Assembly (NCBI GenBank): GCA_964345825.1
Contig: CAYFSI010000004.1
Span: 1 to 49,166, forward strand
DNA from: JAAYDH01 sp964345825
Lineage (GTDB): Bacteria > Bacillota_I > Bacilli_A > RFN20 > CAG-826
Length of the DNA: 49,166 nt
Direction of reading: 5' to 3'
Shown here: positions 16,232 through 22,412 of the stretch, piece by piece
Numbering within the stretch: the stretch's first letter is position 1
Layout of the letters: every line of letters starts with the position of its first letter
Notes under the pieces: generated by a model
Seen by the model: the letters and a program-made list of their open reading frames with translations, nothing else
The model's database searches: none
Told to the model about the DNA's origin: nothing
Translations under genes and position numbers: made by a program

Positions 16232-16636
16232 ATGAAAAAAGCTTGTCGCATTTTGCTCACAATTACTTTCTGATTGGCTTTGGCTTATGCAATTGTTTTT
16301 TTCATTGGTGGATTAATTGGACTTATTTTTTCTCAATCTTTAATAGATTGGATGATAGCGTCATCTGACACTGGAGAGAACACACTTGAAGAGATTGCTT
16401 TGATTTCCCAAGTGACAATCTATACCACCTTTATATCTCTGATGTTATCCGCCTTTGCAATGGTCGGGCCCCTCGTGCTCTGCCCAATTACCAAACGCAA
16501 ATTGGATAAAGCTAAGAGCCGAGATGAGATGATTCTTTTGGGAGTCCTAAATATCTTTTTTGGATCCTCCATTTCCGCCATACTAATTTTTATCATGGAT
16601 GACTCTCACTATCAAAGTAAGAAAATTCTCGAATAA
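16232..16636 (+). pseudogene. Small three-helix membrane protein interrupted by in-frame TGA at codon 14
   Basis: ATG 16232 follows yebC by 3 bases (GGAAG upstream) and encodes MKKACRILLTITF, then TGA (16271-16273), then 120 in-frame sense codons beginning LALAYAIVFFIGGLIG. With Trp at the TGA the product is 134 aa with three membrane spans (about 7-30, 65-90 and 105-125) and a charged end. The hydrophobic helix runs across the TGA without a break, so the codon probably arose from TGG. A TTG start at 16274 could rescue a 121-aa product, but no ribosome binding site precedes it. No family recognised. It may be a recent pseudogene, an assembly error, or a gene relying on read-through. Confidence 0.55.
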
Positions 16637-16668
16637 TTTATCGAATTCAATAAAATAAATTTATTTTA

Positions 16669-16694
16669 AAGAGGGGAGACAACTCCTCTTTTTT
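16669..16694 (+). terminator. Terminator before the rplM promoter
   Basis: AAGAGG (16669-16674) / CCTCTT (16685-16690) stem with inner wobble pairing and a TTTTTT tail, closing the truA/yebC side transcription. Confidence 0.75.
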
Positions 16695-16745
16695 CACATT
16701 TTGTTTAGCTATTGAATTATACCCATTTATCTAATAAATAAATGT

Positions 16746-16774
16746 TTGACATTGCCATATGAAACAAGTATTAT
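16746..16774 (+). promoter_or_regulatory. Strong promoter of rplM-rpsI
   Basis: Perfect TTGACA (16746-16751), 17-bp spacer, TATTAT (16769-16774). The closest match to consensus in the window. Confidence 0.8.
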
Positions 16775-16782
16775 TTATCAGC

Positions 16783-16833
16783 ACAGCCAAATTAGCGTAG
16801 TCCCGGTAAGACAAAGTTAGTTTGAAAAGGAGG
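16783..16833 (+). promoter_or_regulatory. L13-type ribosomal protein leader
   Basis: The 5' leader between promoter and rplM forms a 9-bp stem, CAAATTAGC (16788-16796) with GTTAGTTTG (16816-16824) including two G-U pairs. It encloses GTAGTCCCGGTAAGACAAA and ends just before the AAGGAGG ribosome binding site. Leaders for L13 autoregulation are known upstream of rplM in Firmicutes. Membership in that RNA family is inferred from position and structure, not checked against its covariance model. Confidence 0.5.
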
Positions 16834-16843
16834 ATTTAGTTAT

Positions 16844-17284
16844 ATGCAACGTCAAACTACAATTGCAAAAACAGAAGAAATCCAAAGAAAATGGTATGTC
16901 ATTGATGCAACCGACAAACCATTAGGTAGATTAGCCTCACAAGTCGCTCAAGTGTTAATTGGTAAAAATAAACCAATCTGGACTCCAAACGTTGATTGCG
17001 GTGATTATGTCATCATCATCAATGCGGAGAAGGTTGGATTATCGGGCGATAAACTTCACACCAAGAAATATTACAATGTTTCTATGTATCCAGGCGGACT
17101 CCGTACGAGAACTGCCGAAGTCATGATCAACAAATATCCTACTGAAATGGTTGAAAGAAGTGTCCATGGAATGGTTCCAAAAGGTCGCTTAGGTCGCCAA
17201 ATTGAGAAGAAATTATTTGTCTATGCAGGACCTGATCACAAACATGATGCTCAAAAACCAGAAGTTCTTGAGCTCAAATTCTAG
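16844..17284 (+). CDS. rplM: 50S ribosomal protein L13
   Basis: L13, 146 aa, an early-assembly protein of the large ribosomal subunit. Features: KWYVIDATDKPLGRLAS at the start, WTPNVDCGDYVIIINAEKV, KKYYNVSMYPGG and MVPKGRLGRQIEKKLFVYAG. The length is typical. The AAGGAGG site is well placed. First gene of the rplM-rpsI operon, driven by a consensus promoter and a structured leader. Confidence 0.97.
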   Translation: MQRQTTIAKTEEIQRKWYVIDATDKPLGRLASQVAQVLIGKNKPIWTPNVDCGDYVIIINAEKVGLSGDKLHTKKYYNVSMYPGGLRTRTAEVMINKYPTEMVERSVHGMVPKGRLGRQIEKKLFVYAGPDHKHDAQKPEVLELKF

Positions 17285-17298
17285 GAGGAAATTGAATT

Positions 17299-17697
17299 AT
17301 GGCAAAAAAAGCTGATCTTCAACATTACGGAACAGGAAGAAGAAAGTCTTCTATCGCTCGCGTATTCATAACTTCTGGAACAGGTAAAATCGTTGTAAAT
17401 GGCAAAGATGTCAATGAGTATATGCCTTATGAGACATTAGTTACTGATTTGAAACAACCTCTTGTTCTCACCGAAACCGATAGCAAATATGATATTCGCG
17501 CCGACGTTAAAGGTGGCGGATTCACAGGACAAGCCGGTGCTATTCGCCTCGGAATTGCCCGCGCTTTATTAGAAGCCGGTGTCAATCGATCAACCTTAAA
17601 AGTTGCTGGAATGCTCACTCGCGATTCTCGCTCCAAAGAGAGAAAGAAATACGGTCTTAAAGCCGCACGTAGAGCTCCTCAATTCAGCAAACGTTAA
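17299..17697 (+). CDS. rpsI: 30S ribosomal protein S9
   Basis: S9, 132 aa, whose basic C-terminal tail contacts P-site tRNA. YGTGRRKSSIARVF, GGGFTGQAGAIRLGIARAL and the terminal KKYGLKAARRAPQFSKR are diagnostic, with the universally conserved terminal Lys-Arg intact. It starts 14 bases after rplM with AGGAGG upstream. A strong terminator follows. Confidence 0.97.
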   Translation: MAKKADLQHYGTGRRKSSIARVFITSGTGKIVVNGKDVNEYMPYETLVTDLKQPLVLTETDSKYDIRADVKGGGFTGQAGAIRLGIARALLEAGVNRSTLKVAGMLTRDSRSKERKKYGLKAARRAPQFSKR

Positions 17698-17713
17698 ACG
17701 TTTAAGAAGTTTG

Positions 17714-17740
17714 AAAAGGAAGGCTTGCCTTCCTTTTTTT
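17714..17740 (+). terminator. Terminator of rplM-rpsI
   Basis: AAAAGGAAGG...CCTTCCTTTT stem around a GCTTGC apex, ending in a run of seven T. Confidence 0.85.
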
Positions 17741-17804
17741 CTTTCATATCATCCTTCCACTAGATGTGCTTGTGTTTGATTGGCAAACCAAGAAAGAAAT
17801 ATCG

Positions 17805-17833
17805 TTGATTTTTATAAATCGCTATTGTATATT
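17805..17833 (+). promoter_or_regulatory. Promoter of tRNA-Ile
   Basis: TTGATT (17805-17810), 17-bp spacer, TATATT (17828-17833), 25 bp before the mature tRNA. Confidence 0.65.
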
Positions 17834-17858
17834 ATTAACGCTGTCTTTTAGAAGACAT

Positions 17859-17935
17859 GGGCCCATAGCTCAGCTGGTTAGAGCGCGCCCCTGATAAGGG
17901 CGAGGTCGATAGTTCAAGTCTATTTGGGCCCACCA
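17859..17935 (+). tRNA. tRNA-Ile (anticodon GAT)
   Basis: Cloverleaf with acceptor GGGCCCA/TGGGCCC, anticodon stem CGCCC/GGGCG enclosing CTGATAA (GAT at 17893-17895), a TTCAAGT T-loop and an encoded CCA end. It reads ATC and ATT. A short terminator follows at once. Confidence 0.95.
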
Positions 17936-17946
17936 AACGATTAATT

Positions 17947-17967
17947 CCGCTTCATGCGGTTTTTTTC
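17947..17967 (+). terminator. Terminator of tRNA-Ile
   Basis: CCGC-TTCAT-GCGG (17947-17959) followed by seven T. Confidence 0.8.
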
Positions 17968-17988
17968 TACTTTTTTATTTAAAAAATA

Positions 17989-18017
17989 TTGCATCGGAAG
18001 CATTCCTCTTGTAGACT
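17989..18017 (+). promoter_or_regulatory. Promoter of the repeat lipoprotein
   Basis: TTGCAT (17989-17994), 17-bp spacer, TAGACT (18012-18017), followed by a GGAAAGG site before the ATG. Confidence 0.55.
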
Positions 18018-18047
18018 TTACGCATTATCTCGGAAAGGAAATAAAAT

Positions 18048-19214
18048 ATGAAAAAATTAAATTTCATTATTCTTGCCGCTTCCCTAATTGGAATGACTGC
18101 TTGTGGCGGCGATACTGGTGGCGGTGAGAAAAAATCGTGGTCTGATATAGAAAAAGGTCTCTTAGAAACCTACGCATATGGCGAGGATGTTCCATTCATT
18201 TATTTTGAAGGAAACCAAGAGATGGTCTATGACGAAGACTATGGTTGCTTATCGATCTCTGGTGGTCAAGCTACCGCCGCAGAATTAGAGGCTTATGCTA
18301 CGATTCTTGACTCTTATGGTTATGAAGGGGGATATATTGAAGAATATCTCATCTACGATTTCATCGCAGAAGTAACCACTGAGGAAGGTGCTCGTTATAT
18401 CGAACTTCAATTCTATTGTCTTGATGAGGCTGAAGAAGTTGCTACATCAGGCACATTCTGCCTTGATATCTATGATCCATATTTCTATGTTTGGGGCGAC
18501 ATTCCGTTGTCTGATATCATAGCAACATTCGCTGTTCCTTCTTCATCAGAAGTTCCAGCACTCGTTGGTGCATCTCGCTATGATTTAGTAATGGATTATT
18601 ACCTTTTTGGTTATGATATCCTCGTCGTTGATGCCTATGGGGTCGACGTCGCAACTTGCGAAGCGAGCTATGAAACAGTTTTAGAAACCGCTTCTTGGAC
18701 AGTCGAATACGTTGTTGATGAAGAAAACGGCAATTTTTACAACGCTGTTTCTCCTACTGAAGATTTAAGCATTCAATTCTTCTATGTTCCTGCTATTGAA
18801 GCTTTGGAAATTTGGGTTATTGGTGCCGAACCGGAAGTTGTAGGGGAAGAAAATGTTTTATTCCCAAGTTCTCAAATGGCCACATTTGTTAGTGATGTTC
18901 TTGGAGTAACTGGTGTCACCGTTCCTTCATTAAGCAATAGTCTTGGTGCAATATTCTCATATATCGAAAATGTTGACGATCCAAAACAAGGAACCAATTT
19001 CTACGTCTATGCAGTCGACAACGGAACACCTGGAACCAACTCTTTAGAAGACACTTACAAAGCATTACTTGAAAGCGCTTCTTGGATTAACACCAATGAT
19101 GCCGATTACACTTATGAAGATTATGGATATTTCTACGCTGATGCATCATCTAAAATTGAAGTTCAGTTCTATAGTTATGAGGGATACTTCCAACTTTGGG
19201 TTTACGCTCTTTAA
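18048..19214 (+). CDS. Acidic surface lipoprotein with three internal repeats
   Basis: A 388-aa secreted lipoprotein of unknown function. The signal peptide MKKLNFIILAASLIGMTAC has its lipobox cysteine at residue 19, so the mature protein is anchored on the outer face of the membrane. The rest consists of about three related units (roughly 44-147, 155-260 and 275-388). Each ends in a strand-rich block of the type IEVQFYSYEGYFQLWVYAL, preceded by SYETVLETASW or TYKALLESASW. Asp and Glu are very frequent and basic residues rare, giving a strongly acidic protein rich in Tyr. It is monocistronic, with its own promoter and a strong terminator, between tRNA genes. No catalytic motif seen; ligand binding, metal binding or adhesion are possibilities. 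Confidence 0.75.
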   Translation: MKKLNFIILAASLIGMTACGGDTGGGEKKSWSDIEKGLLETYAYGEDVPFIYFEGNQEMVYDEDYGCLSISGGQATAAELEAYATILDSYGYEGGYIEEYLIYDFIAEVTTEEGARYIELQFYCLDEAEEVATSGTFCLDIYDPYFYVWGDIPLSDIIATFAVPSSSEVPALVGASRYDLVMDYYLFGYDILVVDAYGVDVATCEASYETVLETASWTVEYVVDEENGNFYNAVSPTEDLSIQFFYVPAIEALEIWVIGAEPEVVGEENVLFPSSQMATFVSDVLGVTGVTVPSLSNSLGAIFSYIENVDDPKQGTNFYVYAVDNGTPGTNSLEDTYKALLESASWINTNDADYTYEDYGYFYADASSKIEVQFYSYEGYFQLWVYAL

Positions 19215-19236
19215 TATTTAGTCGTTAAAACTTATT

Positions 19237-19268
19237 AAACTATTCGCCTCACCGCGAGTAGTTTTTAT
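19237..19268 (+). terminator. Terminator of the repeat lipoprotein
   Basis: AAACTATTCGC (19237-19247) pairs with GCGAGTAGTTT (19254-19264) with one wobble, followed by TTTTATTT. Confidence 0.85.
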
Positions 19269-19271
19269 TTG

Positions 19272-19300
19272 TTGATAAACAAAATGCCTTTTGCTAGTAT
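19272..19300 (+). promoter_or_regulatory. Promoter of the tRNA-Val/tRNA-Thr unit
   Basis: TTGATA (19272-19277), 17-bp spacer, TAGTAT (19295-19300), 18 bp before tRNA-Val. Confidence 0.6.
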
Positions 19301-19318
19301 AAATAAGCGCGAAATATC

Positions 19319-19393
19319 GGACACTTAGTTCAGCGGGAGAACGCTTCCTTCACACGGAAGAGGTCACAGGTTCAATCCCTGTAGTGTCCACCA
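19319..19393 (+). tRNA. tRNA-Val (anticodon CAC)
   Basis: Acceptor GGACACT/AGTGTCC, anticodon stem CTTCC/GGAAG around TTCACAC (CAC), T-arm GGTTCAATC, encoded CCA. It reads only GTG, a rare codon choice in an AT-rich genome. Ten bases before tRNA-Thr, so the two are probably co-transcribed. Confidence 0.9.
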
Positions 19394-19402
19394 GAAAATA
19401 TT

Positions 19403-19478
19403 GCCTTCTTAGCTCAATTGGCAGAGCAACTGATTTGTAATCAGTAGGTTGTTGGTTCGATTCCGATAGAAGGCACCA
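19403..19478 (+). tRNA. tRNA-Thr (anticodon TGT)
   Basis: Acceptor GCCTTCT/AGAAGGC, anticodon stem ACTGA/TCAGT around TTTGTAA (TGT), GGTTCGATT T-arm, encoded CCA. It reads ACA and probably other ACN codons by wobble. Confidence 0.95.
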
Positions 19479-19537
19479 TTTTAATGAAATTCCTTCGTTT
19501 ATTGAACCAAAAAAGGTGCGATTAAGGAGGTTTTTTA

Positions 19538-19618
19538 ATGAAACCTCTAAAAAATTGGCGAGAAACAATCAACTTATTATGTATCCGATTTGTGCATAAA
19601 TTGGTATTCCAGTTATAA
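19538..19618 (+). CDS. Possible 26-residue leader ORF
   Basis: ATG 19538 has a perfect AAGGAGG eight bases upstream and opens a 26-codon frame (MKPLKNWRETINLLCIRFVH...) ending 21 bp before the next gene. The ribosome binding site and ATG lie in a hairpin: GAGGTTT (19527-19533) pairs with AAACCTC (19541-19547), with the ATG in the loop. A likely promoter for the next gene (19590-19619) overlaps the end of this frame, which lowers the odds that it is a true leader. No homologue recognised. Confidence 0.25.
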   Translation: MKPLKNWRETINLLCIRFVHKLVFQL

Positions 19619-19619
19619 T
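19590..19619 (+). promoter_or_regulatory. Promoter of the epimerase-like gene
   Basis: TTGTGC (19590-19595), 18-bp spacer, perfect TATAAT (19614-19619), 20 bp before the ATG. Confidence 0.55.
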
Positions 19620-19639
19620 AAAATTATAGAGGTAGTTTT

Positions 19640-20659
19640 ATGAAAATATTTATGATAGGTGGAACTGGACTTCTCGGCAGCCAAGCCGCTGCTGAACTGA
19701 TTAAAAGAGGTCATCAAGTTGTTTCTATTGCGTTGCCAGGCATTCCTCTTGGGTCAAAACTTCCAAAAGAAATGGAACTCCACGAGGGCAACTATTTAGA
19801 AATGAACGATGGAGAAATCGTTGCATTAATGAAAGGATGCGAAGGTTTTGTTTTCGCGGCTGGAGTTGATGAAAGAGTGGAAAGCGCACCTCCGATTTAT
19901 GACATGTTTAAAAAGTACAACATCGATGCTTTGGAAAGGCTTTTAAAATTAGCAAAAGCAAATGGTGTCAAACATACAGTTATCTTAGGTTCTTACTTCT
20001 CCTATGCGGCGAAGAAATGGCCAAAGATGAAGCTCACTAAATACCATCACTACATTCGTTCTCGCGTCGACCAAGAGAATATGGCGTTATCTTATGCTGA
20101 TGACCACTTTGATGTTGCGGTTTTGGAACTTCCATATATCTTCGGTACTCAAAAAGGAAGAAAACCAGTTTGGGTCTTTCTCGTTGAGATGATAAGAGGA
20201 ATGAAAGATAAGACATTCTATACCAAGGGTGGAACCACAATGGTAACTGTTAAACAAGTTGGCGAAGGTATTGCTGGAGCCCTTGAGAAGAATAAAGGTG
20301 GAAAGGCCTATCCATTTGGCTACTACAACATGACTTGGGTAGAATTCTTTAAACACGTCCATAGATACATGAATCTTCCAGAAACTCGCCCTGTTATCAC
20401 CATTCCATCATTCCTTACCCTTTCCTCAATGATTAAAATCGAAAAGGAAAGAAAGAAGCATAACATTGAAGGTGGTCTTAACATGGTTAAGTTTCTTAAA
20501 CTTCAAACCACCAATTTATTTATTGACAAAGATGAAGGAGCGACTTTTCTTGGCGTTCAACCAGATGACATTGACGCCGCAATTGGCGAGTCAATTAAAT
20601 TATCTATTGATATCATTGACAAGAAAGCCACTGATATCGTCGACATGGAGAAAGAATAA
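19640..20659 (+). CDS. NAD(P)-dependent epimerase/dehydratase-like protein (extended SDR)
   Basis: A 339-aa protein with an N-terminal Rossmann fold: MKIFMIGGTGLLGSQAAAEL carries the GxxGxxG nucleotide-binding loop. FVFAAGVDER and VILGSYFSYA correspond to later strands of the atypical/extended short-chain dehydrogenase superfamily. The active-site YxxxK appears as YIRSR (near residue 140), with Arg instead of Lys. The C-terminal half carries the substrate domain. Related proteins act on nucleotide sugars or are uncharacterised NAD-binding proteins, so the substrate is not assigned. Monocistronic: own promoter, GAGGTAG ribosome binding site and terminator. Confidence 0.78.
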   Translation: MKIFMIGGTGLLGSQAAAELIKRGHQVVSIALPGIPLGSKLPKEMELHEGNYLEMNDGEIVALMKGCEGFVFAAGVDERVESAPPIYDMFKKYNIDALERLLKLAKANGVKHTVILGSYFSYAAKKWPKMKLTKYHHYIRSRVDQENMALSYADDHFDVAVLELPYIFGTQKGRKPVWVFLVEMIRGMKDKTFYTKGGTTMVTVKQVGEGIAGALEKNKGGKAYPFGYYNMTWVEFFKHVHRYMNLPETRPVITIPSFLTLSSMIKIEKERKKHNIEGGLNMVKFLKLQTTNLFIDKDEGATFLGVQPDDIDAAIGESIKLSIDIIDKKATDIVDMEKE

Positions 20660-20670
20660 TCTCCTTAAAT

Positions 20671-20711
20671 AGACTCACTTGAAATAAAAAAACAAGGGCG
20701 AGTCTTTTTTC
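20671..20711 (+). terminator. Terminator of the epimerase-like gene
   Basis: AGACTC (20671-20676) / GAGTCT (20700-20705) with an inner CTTG/CAAG pairing, then TTTTT. Confidence 0.75.
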
Positions 20712-20753
20712 TTGTTTTTTCTTATGACACCCTATTCTTTTAAGAATAAACAT

Positions 20754-20782
20754 TTGTAATTCTCCCCATTCTTTTCTAAAAT
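20754..20782 (+). promoter_or_regulatory. Promoter of tRNA-Leu
   Basis: TTGTAA (20754-20759), 17-bp spacer, TAAAAT (20777-20782), 8 bp before the mature tRNA. Confidence 0.65.
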
Positions 20783-20790
20783 ATCTTTAT

Positions 20791-20875
20791 GCAGCTATGG
20801 CGGAACTGGCAGACGCGCTAGACTTAGGATCTAGTGGGGTGACCCGTACAGGTTCGATTCCTGCTAGCTGCACCA
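20791..20875 (+). tRNA. tRNA-Leu (anticodon TAG)
   Basis: Class II tRNA of 85 nt with acceptor GCAGCTA/TAGCTGC, anticodon stem CTAGA/TCTAG around CTTAGGA (TAG), a long variable arm (TGGGGTGACCCG), GGTTCGATTC T-arm and encoded CCA. It reads CTA and possibly other CTN codons. Confidence 0.95.
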
Positions 20876-20887
20876 AAGGATATCATC

Positions 20888-20920
20888 ATGCCAAAGTAAA
20901 ACAATTACACTGGCATGTAA
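20888..20920. repeat. Inverted repeat downstream of tRNA-Leu
   Basis: CATGCCA and TGGCATG form a perfect 7-bp stem with a 17-nt loop between tRNA-Leu and the flippase-like gene. There is no T-run, so it may be a processing or regulatory hairpin in the leader of the next gene rather than a terminator. Confidence 0.4.
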
Positions 20921-20930
20921 AAAGAAAAAA

Positions 20931-22412
20931 ATGGATACAAACGAAGAATTAGAAAAAAAGGTTGAGCAAATCGCTACTGATGACAATCTTGATGGCAAAA
21001 AGAAAAAGAAAAAAGATGTCATCAAGTATGTTCTTTATCTCATATTTGTCATCGCCGTAACCGCGGGTTCAATTGTTATTGCTCTTTATCAAAACTTTAA
21101 TGAAGTCATTCATCAATTAGCTAGCTGCGATTGGAGATGGTTGCTCGTCGTTTTTGGTATCATGCTTATAGTGGCTTTAATTCGCTCATTCGCTCTTTTT
21201 TGCTTTGCCCGACTATATACTCGAGACTATCGTTTTTATCAAAGCCTTGCCGTTGACCAAATTGGTGTTTTCTATAACTCTGTTACCCCGACGTCTAGCG
21301 GTGGGCAGGTTATGCAAGCTTATACGTATAAGAAACAGGGAATTGCTATTTCTTCTGCCGTATCAATCATGGCCATGTATTCAATTATCTACCAGGTTGT
21401 TCTTATTGCGTATGGAGTCTTATCTTTTATCATCAAATATGATGCCATTAATAGTATTGGTTCCATTAAGTTCCAAATCGCTGATTGGGCCTTTTATTTG
21501 CCTATCTGGCCATTGACAATTATCGGTTTTTTATTAAATCTCAGTGTCATTAGCATTGTTTTATTGATGGGCTATTGGAAACAATTCCATAATTTTGTCA
21601 TGGGGCCAGTTATTTCATTTTTTGCCAAGATTCGCATCATTAAAAATCCAGATAAAAAACGAGAGAGTCTGAGAGTTCAGGTTGAAAACTTCAAGATAGA
21701 AATGAGAAGATTGTTTTCGAACATTCCCTTCACAGTTTTAATAACTTTGAGCTTTTTTATTTTGTTAACTATAAAATACTCCATTCCTTATTTTGTGGGG
21801 TTGGCTCTTGGAAACTTATCAACATCCGCTAACTTTTTTGATGCTGTATTCTTGAGCAACTATCACCAAATGGTTACCGGATTAATTCCTACCCCTGGTT
21901 CAGCTGGAGTTTCGGAATACTTCTTTGCCCGTTTGTTCGTTGCTTCTGGACCAACAGCCGAAAATAGTTTCTATTTCAACGAAGGAACCGCTGAATCTAT
22001 CTTTCAAATTTTTAATTCTGGTGGTGTGACTATGCAACAAGCAATTGCAAAAGCCAATAGTGTGGCCAGCAATTCTATGTCCTCCGCCGCATTGCTTATT
22101 TGGCGGTCACTCACATTTATCATTCCTGTCTTTGTGTCTGGTTTAGTAACTGCATTTTATCGCGCTTCTCCCAAGGATGAGCTTGATACAGTGCCTAATA
22201 GAGAAACCTTTGTCACTCTGCAAAGCCAAACCATGGTGGAGCGAACTGAAAATATGGTCACGATGTTGGAAACTTCAAAACTAAAACGCGAAGAAATTCT
22301 CAAAGCTTTAAGGGGTGGACCAAAAATCAAAAAGAAAATCACTCAAAAAAACGCTAAGGTAAAACATACATTTGATGATGTTAACATTGATCATGAGGAT
22401 GATTCATTGTAA
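20931..22412 (+). CDS. Lysylphosphatidylglycerol synthase TM-domain family (flippase-like) membrane protein
   Basis: A 493-aa polytopic membrane protein of the UPF0104/COG0392 family, the membrane half of MprF-type enzymes and of stand-alone flippase-like proteins. A charged N-terminal tail of about 30 residues precedes the first helix (YVLYLIFVIAVTAGS). The family motifs FYNSVTPTSSGGQVMQ and GLIPTPGSAGVSEYFF are present. A charged C-terminal tail of about 75 residues follows the last helix. There is no aminoacyl-transferase domain, so lipid translocation rather than aminoacylation is the likely job. The next gene, a glycosyltransferase, starts at its stop codon, suggesting that a glycolipid is the substrate. 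No clear ribosome binding site precedes the ATG. Confidence 0.8.
   Translation: MDTNEELEKKVEQIATDDNLDGKKKKKKDVIKYVLYLIFVIAVTAGSIVIALYQNFNEVIHQLASCDWRWLLVVFGIMLIVALIRSFALFCFARLYTRDYRFYQSLAVDQIGVFYNSVTPTSSGGQVMQAYTYKKQGIAISSAVSIMAMYSIIYQVVLIAYGVLSFIIKYDAINSIGSIKFQIADWAFYLPIWPLTIIGFLLNLSVISIVLLMGYWKQFHNFVMGPVISFFAKIRIIKNPDKKRESLRVQVENFKIEMRRLFSNIPFTVLITLSFFILLTIKYSIPYFVGLALGNLSTSANFFDAVFLSNYHQMVTGLIPTPGSAGVSEYFFARLFVASGPTAENSFYFNEGTAESIFQIFNSGGVTMQQAIAKANSVASNSMSSAALLIWRSLTFIIPVFVSGLVTAFYRASPKDELDTVPNRETFVTLQSQTMVERTENMVTMLETSKLKREEILKALRGGPKIKKKITQKNAKVKHTFDDVNIDHEDDSL

Noticed and set aside
16232..16636. Genome-wide reading of TGA as tryptophan
   Set aside because: Every tryptophan in intact genes is TGG, and TGA closes ecfA1, ecfA2, pgsA and the exonuclease at family-typical lengths; reading through the exonuclease stop would add about 35 unrelated residues.
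19350..19568. 72-codon open frame antisense to tRNA-Val and tRNA-Thr
   Set aside because: The translation includes the peptide pattern that arises from reading tRNA genes backwards, a known source of false proteins.
20888..20920. Terminator for tRNA-Leu
   Set aside because: The inverted repeat is real, but no T-run follows on either strand, so it is listed only as a repeat.
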